From: Austropuccinia psidii
Lineage: Eukaryota; Basidiomycota; Pucciniomycetes; Pucciniales; Sphaerophragmiaceae
Direction: 5' to 3'
Length of the DNA stretch: 64,000 nucleotides
NCBI GenBank assembly: GCA_023105745.1
Contig: JALGQZ010000004.1
Coordinates: 60,071,112 to 60,135,111, forward strand
In this document: in pieces, positions 48,923-59,626 of the stretch
Position numbering within the stretch: the first letter of the stretch is position 1
Layout: every line of letters starts with the position of its first letter
The notes under the pieces: model-generated
Seen by the model: only the letters and a program-made list of their open reading frames with translations
Database searches by the model: none
Told to the model about the DNA's origin: nothing
Translations under genes and position numbers: made by a program

Positions 48923-51702
48923 ATGCCATTCCCATTTGGCCCCCTTCCATCATCATTAAAATTCAAAAAAAGTGCTCCCCCTGCCTCTCACTCTTCATAT
49001 GATTCTGATGATGTCATGGTTAGGACTAAACCAGTGTCAGTACATCATCAGAATAATTTGAATGATGATGAAACTATTGTTCCTTCTATTGATGTCATGG
49101 TTAGGACTAAACCAAAGATAGAACATCATGAAGCAAATAATAACCAAACCAATCATAAAAGAAAACTCACCGGATGCCAAAGTGTCAGCCTGTGACTCAA
49201 AACCAGAGCACAAGCATGACAGCCAAAATACCATAAACCAATGGTATAGCCAAAATACCACCAAAACATGGAGCTGAGCCAAATTAGCTCAAAAGGTATC
49301 AAAAGAAAGAGGAAACTCACCTCTTTCTGAAAATATAAGTCCCATCACCATGGGACAAGAAATAACAAAGTTATTGCTGAGCATAAACCTTAATTCTCAC
49401 CTCTCATCTAAAATCTAGAAGGAGAGGCTTAACCCCATCAAATGGGTATTCAAAATGAAGCTCTAAGCCAGGGCTATCTAATGGTGCTAGCCAAACTGAG
49501 CTAGCACCAGTACTACTTGAGTTATGGTCAAATTCAGACCAAATAAAGGTGAACAAAACATTCACCTCTCATCTAACTTTTACAGTTTTAGTTTGAGATA
49601 CCTAAAGTGGGGTCTTTTTGGAAAGAGCACAATCAGGGCTATCTGATGGTGCCATCCATATTCTCATATCTCAACTACAACAGAAGTTATTGGCCAAACA
49701 AGCTTAATACAGCTTTTGCCCAGACCACGCCAATGTACAAAAATACTTGTACATGGGATAACTTTGTCATATTTAATGATAACCATGTCAAGTTGGGTAC
49801 CATTGTGTAGAGATCATACAGAGCTATTCAATGAACCAACTTTGAGTTTGATATCTCAACAACTGACAGAGTTATGACCATTTTAAGGTCAAAATCCCAC
49901 CTGCTGTCATATACAGCCTTACCATGGGATAATATCCTATAACCATGAATATGAGGTGTCAAATAGACAAAGAGCATGTTTTTACTTCAATACCTCATAT
50001 GTCAGTCAATACTGGGGTCCCATACAGTTTCTGTACAGCATTCTACACATCATACACGTCAGAATCAGGCTGTGAGGTCCCCAGATGAAAATTTTCACCC
50101 TGTATTGGTGAAAACTGCCCAGATGTGGTTTCAAAACCACATCTGAGCCCAATACAGGGTATACAGGTTGTTTGCAAACCACAAGCCTGTCATAGAGAGT
50201 GAAAAATATTCACTTCCTCTATGTGGAAAGGTCTAGCAGTCTTTCCACCTCAATTTCAGGATAAAAGGAGGGCTTTTCACAGCCAAAAGCCTTTCCTCAT
50301 CCTGATCTTGAATACCCTATGTAGTAAACTGTCAAAAACAGTTTTACTCTTGGGTAATAAACAGGTATACTCTTAATTTAAAAGTATTGTAGTCTTTATT
50401 ATTGTAACCCAACAGGTAAAGCTGCACCCAGGGCTTTCAACAGCGCTCACCACCACTATATTTCTTATAGTAAAGCCCCTTTTATTATTAAATTAATCCA
50501 TCTTTAACCCTTATAAAACTATTTTAAACTATTTTCCACGTGTCACAGTCATAGTTTTAGTTGTAAATAGCTTTATTTCCACTTCAACATAGACTCATCC
50601 TGACACAAAGACAAAATATTCATTATTCCAAACAAATCATGCCTCAGCTTGGACATTCAAATGCAGCATATAAGAACTTTTCCTCCATTTCAATTGACAA
50701 GAAGGAAGCCAATGACTCATGGTTAAAACTGCCATTAATCAAGATTTTACCCCACCCCTATGTAATCATTGATAAAACACAAAAGCCATATCTACCTGTC
50801 TGCATTTATGAAATCACCCCTTTTGATGTTTCCTCAGGCCACTCTCAAATACTAAAAGACCTTCTCATTACACTGATGTCCTTATCTCAAAATCGCCAAG
50901 AAATTAAAACGAATAAACAACTCCTAGGTGGCATTATGAAAGGTATTGGATTTAATCCTGGATCTGATTCTGGCAAATCCGCAGGTGTGTGAATATTTGG
51001 ACTTATAACTTGATTATTTACTAATTATTATCCTACTTCTTAGGTGTTTACTCCAGAAAGGCCGGTTTATCTCCTCATCAAATCAAATTGGATAATATGC
51101 AATGGACCAAACTTCAAAAGTATGACAAATTCCTTTACTCCAGAATCTCTCATTTTTTACAATTAGAGGCACAAGAAAATCAGTCATTAATGGAGGCAGC
51201 CAAATTACCAAACTTCAGTCAACTCGAATGGACTCTTGCCAATCCGAAGGAAGAATTCAAATGTTTTTCCAATGTCATTGTCACTCAAGATGGTTTTTTC
51301 AATAAACCCCACCAAGATTTGAATGATCTCAACCCCTGGACTTATGGTATTTTTTCTTTTGTATACAACAAAGATTTTCATCCCCTTCCAACTGTCTTCC
51401 CTCCCTCTGGACATGGCTTGCATTTCCCCGAATTGAAAATGGAGATCAATTTTTCCAAAAAACCAGGCATCATGGAAATTCTTTGGAAGCCATCAACAAT
51501 GGTTCATCATACAACAAAACCACCTCCAGAAATTATCAATCATGATGAAATAACTCATTTTGGATGTTCTTTTCAAATAAACCATAAATTATTTAATGTT
51601 GATGACAAATTCTTGAAAATGACACCCACCGCAATTAATTCAAGAGTCAATGGGTACTGTGAACGAAATATGCAGGACCAAAAAAGAGCCAAAAAATATT
51701 AA
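48923..51702 (+). pseudogene. TET/JBP-like 2-oxoglutarate/Fe(II) dioxygenase, split by a solo LTR
   Basis: Exons 48923-49182, 50611-50984 and 51044-51702 join without a stop into about 430 codons, once the solo LTR (49183-50605) and one copy of its duplication are skipped; 50985-51043 is a 59-base GT-AG intron. The N-terminal 90 residues are low complexity, with DVMVRTKP twice. The C-terminal part has a double-stranded beta-helix pattern: KPHQDLNDLN gives the H-x-D iron ligands (near 51310-51318), and the distal His lies in TMVHHTTKP (near 51505-51510). The spacing and the segments WTYGIFSFV and HGLHFPEL resemble the Tet-like dioxygenase family expanded in basidiomycetes. Members of the wider TET/JBP family oxidise methylated or thymine bases in DNA. 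The usual 2-oxoglutarate-binding Arg is not obvious to me. The family call is from recalled resemblance; a plain iron dioxygenase of unknown substrate is the alternative. Confidence 0.65.
49183..50605 (+). mobile_element. Solo LTR of family F inside the dioxygenase gene
   Basis: It starts TGTCAGCCTGTGAC and ends CATCCTGACA, with a perfect CAAAG target duplication at 49178-49182 and 50606-50610. It is 1423 bases long. It is the only complete F copy in the window and serves as reference for the others. It is the fourth level of nesting: H, then B, then Harbinger, then this LTR. Confidence 0.95.
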
Positions 51703-51846
51703 TTTCAAATAGTTTTATTTTATGAATAACATCTCCACTCCATTGTATGCCATTAAATTACCTAAAGAGCTAAAAAATATTAATTGTAAATAATTTTATT
51801 TTATGAATAACATCTCCACTCCGTTGTATGCCATTAAATTACATAC
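51685..51846. repeat. Tandem duplication of 81 bases overlapping the end of the dioxygenase gene
   Basis: Two nearly identical units start at about 51685 and 51766, each with AAAAAATATTAATT, ATGAATAACATCTCC and GCCATTAAATTAC. The first unit covers the last codons and the stop of the dioxygenase, the second only the downstream region. Confidence 0.85.
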
Positions 51847-51888
51847 ATAAATAAATGGTCCTGATGAAATTTACAATTGACTATTTTT

Positions 51889-53115
51889 CTATGCCAAAGT
51901 GATTGGTTTAATTTTTTCACGCATATTTACCACATCTTCCCCAATGTCGTTGTTGGCCAGATTTTCTGCATGTGGTGGATCATCATCCTCATATAGATCA
52001 AACCATTCATCCCCAATTTGTGCTAACATATTATGTAAAATTGTGCAAGAAACGACCCAACTAACAAAATATTCGATTTCATTAGCATCCCTCATTTGAA
52101 TTCGCATTTCCCTTAGAGAAAACCACCGCACCATCAAAATTCCAATTGCATGCTCGATTCTGACTCTGGATTTTGCTAGACAGTAATTGAAACAACGGTT
52201 GTCTTCATTCTGTGCTACAACTCCCTTATATGCTGGAACAATCCATGGAGAGCTGGCATATGCCAAATCCGCAAGTAAGTACTGATCCCTTTCATAAAAA
52301 TCTTGAGGTGTTTGTGCTATTTTCATATGTTGATAGACATTTGAATCATGAAGTGACCCAGTACAACCAACATGTAGAGCAGTGAACTGTTTGTTGATAT
52401 CACAAACCAGTTGTATTGAAATAGAATACCTTATATGTAAACCATCAGTAAGATTGAAATAAAGAATAACAATTCAAAATCTTACCTTTTTTTGTGATCA
52501 AAATAGGCTTCACCATCATTGGGAGGACATTGTGATAATGGTATGAGACTCCCATCAATAAACCCAATGCACCCAGGGAAGCCTTCTGCTTGCATCACTT
52601 GAAACATCTCTTTGTTGTTCTATTGTTGGCCACACAATCACTTTGTGCTTCCACTTCATTAATATCTGTATTACTCTTTGAGTGTACAACACAATAGCCC
52701 CGTGGCTAATTCCAAACAACATTCCAATCTTTCCCAAAGCGGCCCCATTGCAATTTGATCCTAGCCTTGATAATGCCACAGCCAATTGGATGGCAGGATT
52801 GCATTGTTTGTTTTGTGATGAGTTTTGAAAGGTTTTATCCGCTTGAATTTGTGCAACCAATTTTTCAAATGATTCATGTGTGGTCCTACATAGCTGTTAA
52901 ATCTTTTCTGATAATAATGTTTGTAAATCATTCATTGTAGACATGTAATGTGCTGGATATCTTCTACGAGGATTGATGTATCTTTGTGAGGTGATCGTAT
53001 CTAATAAGATTATATCTTCCTGGATATCAGAATCACTATCAGAGCTGAGTGCATCAATGAGCTGCAGTGAGTTTAACGTCTGAAGTAAAGGTAACCTTTT
53101 CGATGCTTTGGGCAT
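51889..53115 (-). pseudogene. PIF/Harbinger DDE transposase, N-terminal stop and one frameshift
   Basis: The start is an ATG at 53115 (MPKASKRLP), followed by an acidic stretch. A TAA at 52897-52899 interrupts it, with the frame continuing into the helix-turn-helix-like part (LAVALSRLGSNCNGAALGKIG). A one-step frameshift near 52600 leads to GFPGCIGFIDGS, whose Asp (52554-52556) is the first catalytic residue. A 56-base intron (52430-52485, GT-AG on the minus strand) follows HKK. The second Asp is in LLADLAYAS (52267-52269) and the Glu in VRIEHAIG (52153-52155), so the DDE triad is complete. The tail ends in an acidic segment and TAA. The enzyme would cut the terminal inverted repeats. It is probably inactive because of the stop and frameshift, but one or two changes only. 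A related intact copy elsewhere could act in trans. Confidence 0.9.
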
Positions 53116-53281
53116 GGTAAATGAAGAAAAGGCCGGTATTAAATGTAATTTAGAATCAAATACTTTAATAAATGATGAGTGTATTCAGATTTTATGCAAT
53201 AGAAGTAAAGCTATATGCAATTTGGAATGCCCTTACTGAGCTGTGTGTTTTAAACATGTGCATTTATGGGCAGCTAAAGGT

Positions 53282-53437
53282 GGGATTTTAGTATCAAAAC
53301 ATGGGATTTGGTACCAAAAAACCTGGGTTTTTGTACCTTAAAATACCACACCTCTTGAGGTGTGGGATTTTGGAAGTCCCAACAAATCAATGTGGGATTT
53401 GGGAAAAAAAAAACTCGGGATTTTGAGTGTGGGATTT
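53282..53437. repeat. Right subterminal GGGATTT cluster
   Basis: Six copies start at 53282, 53303, 53364, 53394, 53417 and 53431, all in the same orientation, which faces the left-end cluster. Confidence 0.75.
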
Positions 53438-53456
53438 GGTAACTTTGACACCCCCT
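53431..53456 (-). repeat. Right terminal inverted repeat of the Harbinger element
   Basis: On the minus strand it starts AGGGGGTGTCAAAG and ends AAATCCC, with one mismatch to the left repeat. It is followed by the ATT duplication at 53457-53459. Confidence 0.95.
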
Positions 53457-53459
53457 ATT

Positions 53460-53559
53460 AAGATAAATATGGCAATTTTACGCCAAAAAATAGTAAAATA
53501 AGGTCTAGAATATGATTTATGTCCCAAAAATTGGTTAAAATCACAGCCAGGCCCCCAAA
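53460..53559 (-). promoter_or_regulatory. Leader and putative primer-binding site of element B
   Basis: Directly inside the 5' LTR, the minus strand reads TTTGGGGGCCTGGC (53559-53546). A TGG followed by tRNA-like complementarity is the usual start of a primer-binding site, so TGGGGGCCTGGC is the candidate; the tRNA is not identified. The same motif at the same place in element A supports it. Confidence 0.65.
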
Positions 53560-55714
53560 TGTAAGGTTTGTCTATGAAACTCTTGATAATAGTAGCAATA
53601 TCAAAAGTACTATGACTGTCCTCAGTAGAAATATATAATATAACAAAATATTATAACCACAAATTTAAATATAATTATATATAAAAAATAAATTGAATTA
53701 TTATTATAAAAATATAATAATTATAATAAATTTCAATTATTCTATTATTGTGATAGTCACTGACAATCATAACAATAAGAAGTGTAAAGCTCTTAATAAG
53801 ACAATTACATGTGGAAAATATGAATATTAACCACTTAGAAAAAATATGAATATTATTTTTAAAAGAATTAAAACACACACTGTGCAGAAAGAATTCTTAT
53901 AGAGAAAATTCTATAAAAAAAACTAATACTAGATAAAAAAGATATAGAACTGTAGAGAAAACTTACTTATAATATTTATTTAATACAACAAATTAACCAA
54001 AAACAGTTATTATATTAAATAATAATTCTAAGTTAAAAACACACCAAAAATCAATATTTTTAAAGATAAAACAGCGTTTTATAATAAAAATTATGATTAA
54101 AGAGTTTTCAAGAGGAATTTGTGAATTTTTAGAAGATATTTAAGATGATAATTTCATATAATAAAATATATTATTGGTGATTACGACAATAATCTAAATT
54201 CTATGATTTCAATTCTTTAATTTTAATTAATAAAGAATAACATACCTTAAGAATTACTTTAGTAATAAGATTTTATATTTAATAAAACTTTATCTGTTTA
54301 AATTTCTAATGTGTTTGGATTGATAATGAATGATGGACAAAAACAGTGATGAAAAGACTCTTTTTATGTCTTCAGAGCAGCTCTCATGATTCATAATGAA
54401 TATAGAGGGGGTGCGCAAACCAAAACTGAAAAACCATGCTTAAAAATAAAGCTCTTAACTTAAGGCAACTTATTTTTAATTCCAATTTAAAGTTACCAGT
54501 GTTATTCTTAACTCCGAGTAACTTTAATCCTCATTTAAACTAATTATTTTGAGTTTTAATATGAAATAAGCTTATTTATATTGAAGTTCATCACATGAAC
54601 AACTTCAAAATAGAATTTCAAGCAGAAATCTGTTAAACTCAATTTTTAATTAATTTTTAAAGAAATTATAATTTTCTTGAAACTTAATTAAAAGAGTCGA
54701 TTCCCAGGCTAATTACCCAGGAAATTTATTTATAAAAAATACTTAAAATTCAATTATTTGTAGATAATATTAAATTATAAGCTGTGTGAAATTTCCAAGA
54801 AAATCCATTAAGAATTGGATTTTTAATGAATTTTTGAAGTTATTGCTATTTTTCCACGTAAAATAGCAATACACACCAAACCTTAACTTTTGATAAGGTT
54901 TTAATGATTGTAACCTTAAAGGTTTAAGCTTATTTAAGCTTTTTCAGCTTAATTAAGTTTTGAAAGTTCTTAAAACCTTAAATTCAAGCCCGCATATTGG
55001 GATTTACCCTTTGGCAGCTTGAAATTCCTGTCTAAATTGGGATAAAACCAGTTTAAACTTTGATGTTGGATCAAAGTCTAATCTCAAAGTTCAAATAAGG
55101 TTGAAAATCCTCCAATACAGGTGGAAAACCTTAATTGAATCCTTGCAGATCCAAAAAGCTGGGTACCCCAGCTCTATTTGGTCTTTTTCCTTTGTCCCAC
55201 CTTTCTGCATGGATTTTGCCCTTTTATTTATTTAAAGCCATACTATGGCCTTAAACCCTTTTAAATTGAGCTCATGCAGGATTTACATTCTGTATGGCAA
55301 ATCCTCAGCCAATTCAGAAAATATACACAACACCTCAATTTTAACTAAAATTTTGGTAAGTTTGCATAAACCTTATGAAAATTTAAATTTAAGCTTATTT
55401 AAGCTTAAATTTAACAATTTTAAAAAATGTTAAAAAAAGCTACATTAGTACTGTGAGATTCTTAAATCTTCTAATAACATAAGAAATAAGTGTTTTTGGG
55501 TATAACACCTTATGGGTGTACCCTAGGCTATTTTTGGTGTAGAACCCAAAAATGACATAATATTTATAACTTTGTTTATCCAAAAAAAGTTATACTTATT
55601 TTTTGTTATTTTTTATTTTAAATTCAATTAAAAAGTCTGTTCAACACAAGTTTAACTGTGTATAAAGTCATTTGGGGCCTTATGGGTATGTTATCCATAC
55701 CTCACAGGCTCACA
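53560..55714 (-). mobile_element. 5' LTR of element B
   Basis: It starts TGTAAGGTTTGTC and ends CAGGCTCACA and pairs with 29040-31367. The putative primer-binding site lies to its left and the duplication ACTAC to its right, so on the minus strand it is the 5' LTR. Confidence 0.93.
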
Positions 55715-56569
55715 ACTACTATCTCTTTCTTCATTCTTAAAATTCCTGCAGGATGTGGAAATACAATGTTAGTGTCCAATATACCCAAAGAGTACATATT
55801 TTTACTGGCACTACTAAATTGCACACCTTCTATAGGTAACAGATGGTTTTTCCATTCAGGTAATATTATTTGAAGGTAGTCTTTGCCTATACAAGTGCAA
55901 AAGTCCCTGTGTCTAAATTGACTTTAGCTTCAACATCATTTATCAAGACTGATGTAATACAAGATGCTCCAGCAGTGTATCCCTTGCCTCTAGCAGGTTT
56001 AGTATTATGCATTCTTGCATCTTGGATATTGATCAGGTTATAGCAAGCCTCACTATACTATGGTAAGTGAGTATGGACTTCTGTGACTTCAAAGAAGGTT
56101 TTAATCTTCTCAATAGAATAATCTTCTGCTGGTGTTTCTTCAGAGACTTCAGAATTGTGGTCATATTCTTCTTTTTCTTCAGTATACTGACCTTCTTCAA
56201 TAATTTGAACTTCATTTATTTTTGTCTTTTTGATGCAAGTGTTGGCTAAATTTGAGGTACTCCCACATTTATGACACTTCAAGACAGGTCTTTCAGGTCT
56301 CTTCTCATCTCTGGAAATGTTTGGGACCATTTTGGACTCTCCAGGGGTTCTTGTACAGGTTTTACCAATTCTTGTTCTAGTGATGCTATCTTCAATCAAA
56401 TTAATATAGTCTTCTGATGAACAGGGTTCTACACATCTGCACTTGATAGCATTTTCTAGTTCTCCTCCAAATATTCTTAATATTTTCATATTAATAATTT
56501 ATTCAGACATATGTGGGTGTAAGGCAGATAATCTGTCTTTCTGTTTGAGGAACCAGGTAAGTGGTTTAT
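55715..56569 (-). pseudogene. Gag and protease part of element H
   Basis: The frame 56489-56058 carries the end of the Gag core (ENAIKCRCVEP) and the CCHC knuckle CHKCGSTSNLANTC, close to that of element B, then an acidic stretch. Further left the minus strand reads LDTGTF near 55905-55925, the protease active site. The sequence stops at the ACTAC duplication of element B (55715-55719) and resumes at 29039. On the right it is cut at 56569 by element A. Confidence 0.82.
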
Positions 56570-58066
56570 TGTCAGGGTGAGTCTATGTAGTAGCTTAAAA
56601 ATAGTAAATACAAGCTAGCACTATGACTGTGACACACAAGAAATAAATTTTAATAATAGTAAACAGGTTCTACTGTAATATGATAACAGTGGTGATGAAT
56701 CTATTGAGAACCTGGGTTGCAATGATTTAATATCAATTGACTGTGAAAATCACTACAATAATTAATTATTTTAATTATATCAATATAATCCTAAGAGTAC
56801 TACTGGTATAAGACAGTTTTACTACGTAAGGATGTTAATTCATTATAAGATGAGTCTTTTCCAGTGAGGAAAGACCAGCTTTTATCTCCTCTGAGGACTG
56901 TGAAAGACTGGTAGGCTCTTCACACGTCTACAGAGTGAAGATTTTCACTCTGGAGGCTGGGTTGTGGTTCTGTACCATCAATTCTGACGTCAGCATAGTC
57001 AGAATTGTGGTTTTTGGACCACAAATGATCATTCTGGATCAATACAGGGTGAAAAAACTCTTCACAGGCCACGTCAGCACCATTGTGACGTGTCCAGAGT
57101 GTCTGGATGACTAATATTAGTCATTCTGGGCGGTTTTAAGCTTTAAACAACCATTATTTTAAGTATCAAGCCAGTACTGGTTGGTACAGGTTTGGTACAG
57201 ACCAGTATTGGTCAAAATACTTCCAACCAAGATATCTTAGTCAGTTTTTGAGATATCAAGAATCCAAGAGCACAGAATTGAAGGGCTTAATGAGCTCTTC
57301 AATTTGATATGCTTCATGCTTACCCTTCTCCAAGATAGCAAAAGCTATAAGGACTTTAAGTTTTTGGATGTATTTTTGTACATCAGTATGAGGCTTCAAA
57401 ACCTTCCAAGCCAGATATCTTCTCCAATTTAGAAGATATCTGTATTCCAATGATACAGTATTTTAGGGCTTGATTAGATCTACAGTCTGATATACAACAC
57501 TTTACAGCTGTATGAATATATTCCAAAGATACAGGGGTTTCTTTATACGGTTAGTTTCAGAAATCCTGTATTTTAAGATGTAAACCTTTAAACCAAGATC
57601 CCTCTGTCAATTTGTAAGATAGAGGGGTCTAAGGTATCTCAAATTAAAGCTCTCACTCAGACCTTCAATTTGGCTGTACTTTTGTACAGTTTTGTACAAG
57701 CCCTCCTACACCTTTGAGGGGTTGTTGGTGAAAAAAGGTGGTATAATGGTATCTCCAGATTTAGGAGTGCTACAGATGAATAGATGATACCATTGGATAG
57801 CTCTACCTGAGAGCTTCAAGAAAAAAACCATTCTGGTTGGGGTTTCATGAAATATGTATAAGTTAGATTAGAGGCTAGAATAAGAGTTTTTGCTTATTTG
57901 GTCTTATCTTTGATAGGGCATATCTTTGTCCTTTCTTATTATATTTGAGGATGTTTCCTCTTTATAATTTACTTGTATTGGCTATATTTGTCCAATACTC
58001 CTCATACCATTACTTATGGTATGTTGGATGTCATGCTGGTGCTCTGTTTTGAGTCACAGGCTGACA
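56570..58066 (-). mobile_element. 3' LTR of element A
   Basis: It starts TGTCAGGGTGAG and ends CAGGCTGACA. It is 1497 bases long. It carries 21 bases near 57411-57440 that are missing from the partner LTR. Confidence 0.95.
56985..56992. promoter_or_regulatory. CRE-like palindrome TGACGTCA in the 3' LTR of A
   Basis: A perfect TGACGTCA, kept at 62946-62953 in the other LTR and at 612-619 in the solo LTR. It is a candidate bZIP-binding site. Confidence 0.45.
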
Positions 58067-58088
58067 TACCCTCCCTCCAAAAAAGGCT
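58067..58088 (-). promoter_or_regulatory. Polypurine tract of element A
   Basis: On the minus strand TTTTTTGGAGGGAGGGTA directly precedes the TGTCAGCC start of the 3' LTR. Confidence 0.75.
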
Positions 58089-58090
58089 CA

Positions 58091-59626
58091 TCATTGATGA
58101 GACTCTTTTGTCCTTATGGAGGCTCTTGATCCTTTCAAAAAAGAATCTTTATCTGAAACATCATCCAGCTTTACCCATTGGTCTTTTTCTGGTGGCTTAT
58201 TCCTTCTTTCTGTTAAATAATCCCTATTTGAATATCTTTTTATTTGATTGGGGTTGTCAGTTTCAAAGTAGAACTTTCTTTGTTTGTCTTGCCCAATTAT
58301 TAAGTAACTCTCTAGGGAATTATGTATGCTTATGCCATAGATTCTATGGTACTCTGTACCCATTAAAAATCCATCAAACTTAGCATTTTTAAGTACCACA
58401 AATTCAATGTGTAATCTGAGGTTTCCCATTTTGTGTGGTATTATAATTATTTTTTGGATTATTCCAAGTGACTTCATTTTGCCTGCAGCACTTTTAAAGC
58501 TTCTTGCTTTTGTTAAAAGTATCTCTGCCTTCCACATTGGAAAGTGTCTGTCCAAGTATTCTTTGGCTACTACTGAGCAATTTGCTCCTGTGTCAAAAAT
58601 CGAAGGATGCTTTTTATTTTCAATGTACACATCAAGCTTTGATTTTGCTCCATGAATAAAGGCCATACCAGTTTTGGGTACTTCCAAATACTCTTTAGCA
58701 TCAATGGTTCTGTCACTTCTGTCTTCACCATTTTCGGGTTGAATGAGTCCTGGTTTCAAAGAGTTTCCTAGGACTGATTCTGTTTTCTCATCCTCATACT
58801 CTAATAAATATTGTTTGATAGGCTCTGATCCACTGTCTGAATCCTGTCTTAGCCCATTTCCCATGCTGTCAGAGTCAGATTTGTACTCCATGTGTTCTTC
58901 TACTGACTCTTCCTCTATTGCAAATATTTTCTTTTTTCCCTTGGGACAATTATTTGCATAGTGGTCAGGTGATCCACAGTTATGGCATGTGTTCCTTCTC
59001 CTTGGTGCTTCTTCACCATTAGTAAGTTTGAGGTCTTTTTCCATGAGTATCTTTGGTTTTTCTCTGCTATCATGTGACCTATAGGGTGAACCACTGCCAA
59101 TTGATGTCTTTTTTCTGACATCTTGTATGACATTTGCTATGTCATCAATGCTGCTTATTTTGCTGCATCTGCACTTTACTGCATGTTCTAAGTCTCCTGG
59201 AAGTTTTGTCAGAATCTTATGATTTCTCATCTCTATTGTCATGTTTGGATCAATAGATTTGAGTCTTTTGGTTTGTTTAAGACACAATTCATAAGGGTCT
59301 TTTTCTGTAGAGTATCTGTCACTCTCAAAAGAGATGGTTTTTTGCCAAATCCAAGTACCATTGCTGGACTTTTGTATTATTTGGTTTCTCCACCATGGCC
59401 AGCTTTTCCTACCATGTATCTCTTTCATTTCAGTGTACCATATATTTGCATGGCCTCTGAATGCAGTGTTGAGTCTTGTGGTGATCCAGTAGTCTGGTAT
59501 CTTTGGTACATCAACAAAAAGTCCATTAATATAATCAATAAGCTCCATATGATCATATTCTCCAATTCCTGAGAATTTAGGCCAATTTACCACATCAGGT
59601 AATTGCTTCAATGCTTGTTTCTCAGA
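58091..59626 (-). CDS. Gag core, zinc knuckle and retropepsin-like protease of element A
   Basis: The frame is open for 511 codons after the stop at 59627 and is in the same frame as the upstream Gag part, so both belong to one Gag-protease polyprotein. Counting from codon 59611: residues 1-150 are the Gag core (WPKFSGIGEYDHMEL, then KSWPWW), 209-222 the CCHC knuckle CHNCGSPDHYANNC, 230-300 an acidic linker, and about 320-450 an aspartic protease. The protease has the active site FDTGA at 339-343 and the C-terminal FLMGTEYHRIYGI loop. A basic and polar tail of about 55 residues ends at TGA, 25 bases before the LTR. Gag would form particles and the protease would process it. No RT follows. No ATG opens this part, so it depends on the upstream start and on passing the TAA. 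Confidence 0.85.
   Translation of the reverse strand, partial: SEKQALKQLPDVVNWPKFSGIGEYDHMELIDYINGLFVDVPKIPDYWITTRLNTAFRGHANIWYTEMKEIHGRKSWPWWRNQIIQKSSNGTWIWQKTISFESDRYSTEKDPYELCLKQTKRLKSIDPNMTIEMRNHKILTKLPGDLEHAVKCRCSKISSIDDIANVIQDVRKKTSIGSGSPYRSHDSREKPKILMEKDLKLTNGEEAPRRRNTCHNCGSPDHYANNCPKGKKKIFAIEEESVEEHMEYKSDSDSMGNGLRQDSDSGSEPIKQYLLEYEDEKTESVLGNSLKPGLIQPENGEDRSDRTIDAKEYLEVPKTGMAFIHGAKSKLDVYIENKKHPSIFDTGANCSVVAKEYLDRHFPMWKAEILLTKARSFKSAAGKMKSLGIIQKIIIIPHKMGNLRLHIEFVVLKNAKFDGFLMGTEYHRIYGISIHNSLESYLIIGQDKQRKFYFETDNPNQIKRYSNRDYLTERRNKPPEKDQWVKLDDVSDKDSFLKGSRASIRTKESHQ

Larger units (their letters stand above)
43672..53456. mobile_element. PIF/Harbinger-like DNA transposon with cargo genes
   Basis: The ends are perfect-length inverted repeats of 26 bases (43672-43697 and 53431-53456) that differ at one position. 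ATT flanks both sides (43669-43671, 53457-53459), a 3-base duplication as made by this superfamily, and the flanks belong to one element B leader. Gene order is a Myb-like ORF1 (plus), decayed helicase fragment (plus), dioxygenase (plus) and DDE transposase (minus) with its 5' end toward the right terminus. Its length is 9785 bases, or about 8.36 kb without the F solo LTR at 49183-50605. A DDE protein plus a Myb/SANT-like protein is the standard Harbinger pair; the dioxygenase and helicase fragment are extra. Confidence 0.92.
29040..55714 (-). mobile_element. Element B: full-length Ty3/Gypsy retrotransposon expanded to 26.7 kb by nested insertions
   Basis: Two closely similar LTRs (29040-31367 and 53560-55714) bound the element, and the perfect 5-base target duplication ACTAC stands at 29035-29039 and 55715-55719. 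On the minus strand the order is 5' LTR, primer-binding site, leader, gag, protease, RT, RNase H, integrase, chromodomain, polypurine tract, 3' LTR. It is inserted in the protease-RT region of element H. Four later insertions lie inside: solo LTRs at 32814-34737, 36889-38783 and 39659-41666, and the Harbinger element at 43672-53456. Without them it is about 11 kb. Many stops and frameshifts make it inactive. Confidence 0.93.

Noticed and set aside
43672..53456. Terminal motif reading with TTA or TAT as target duplication
   Set aside because: Only the frame with AGGGGG as the first bases gives equal flanks (ATT) on both sides; the other frames give unequal flanks.
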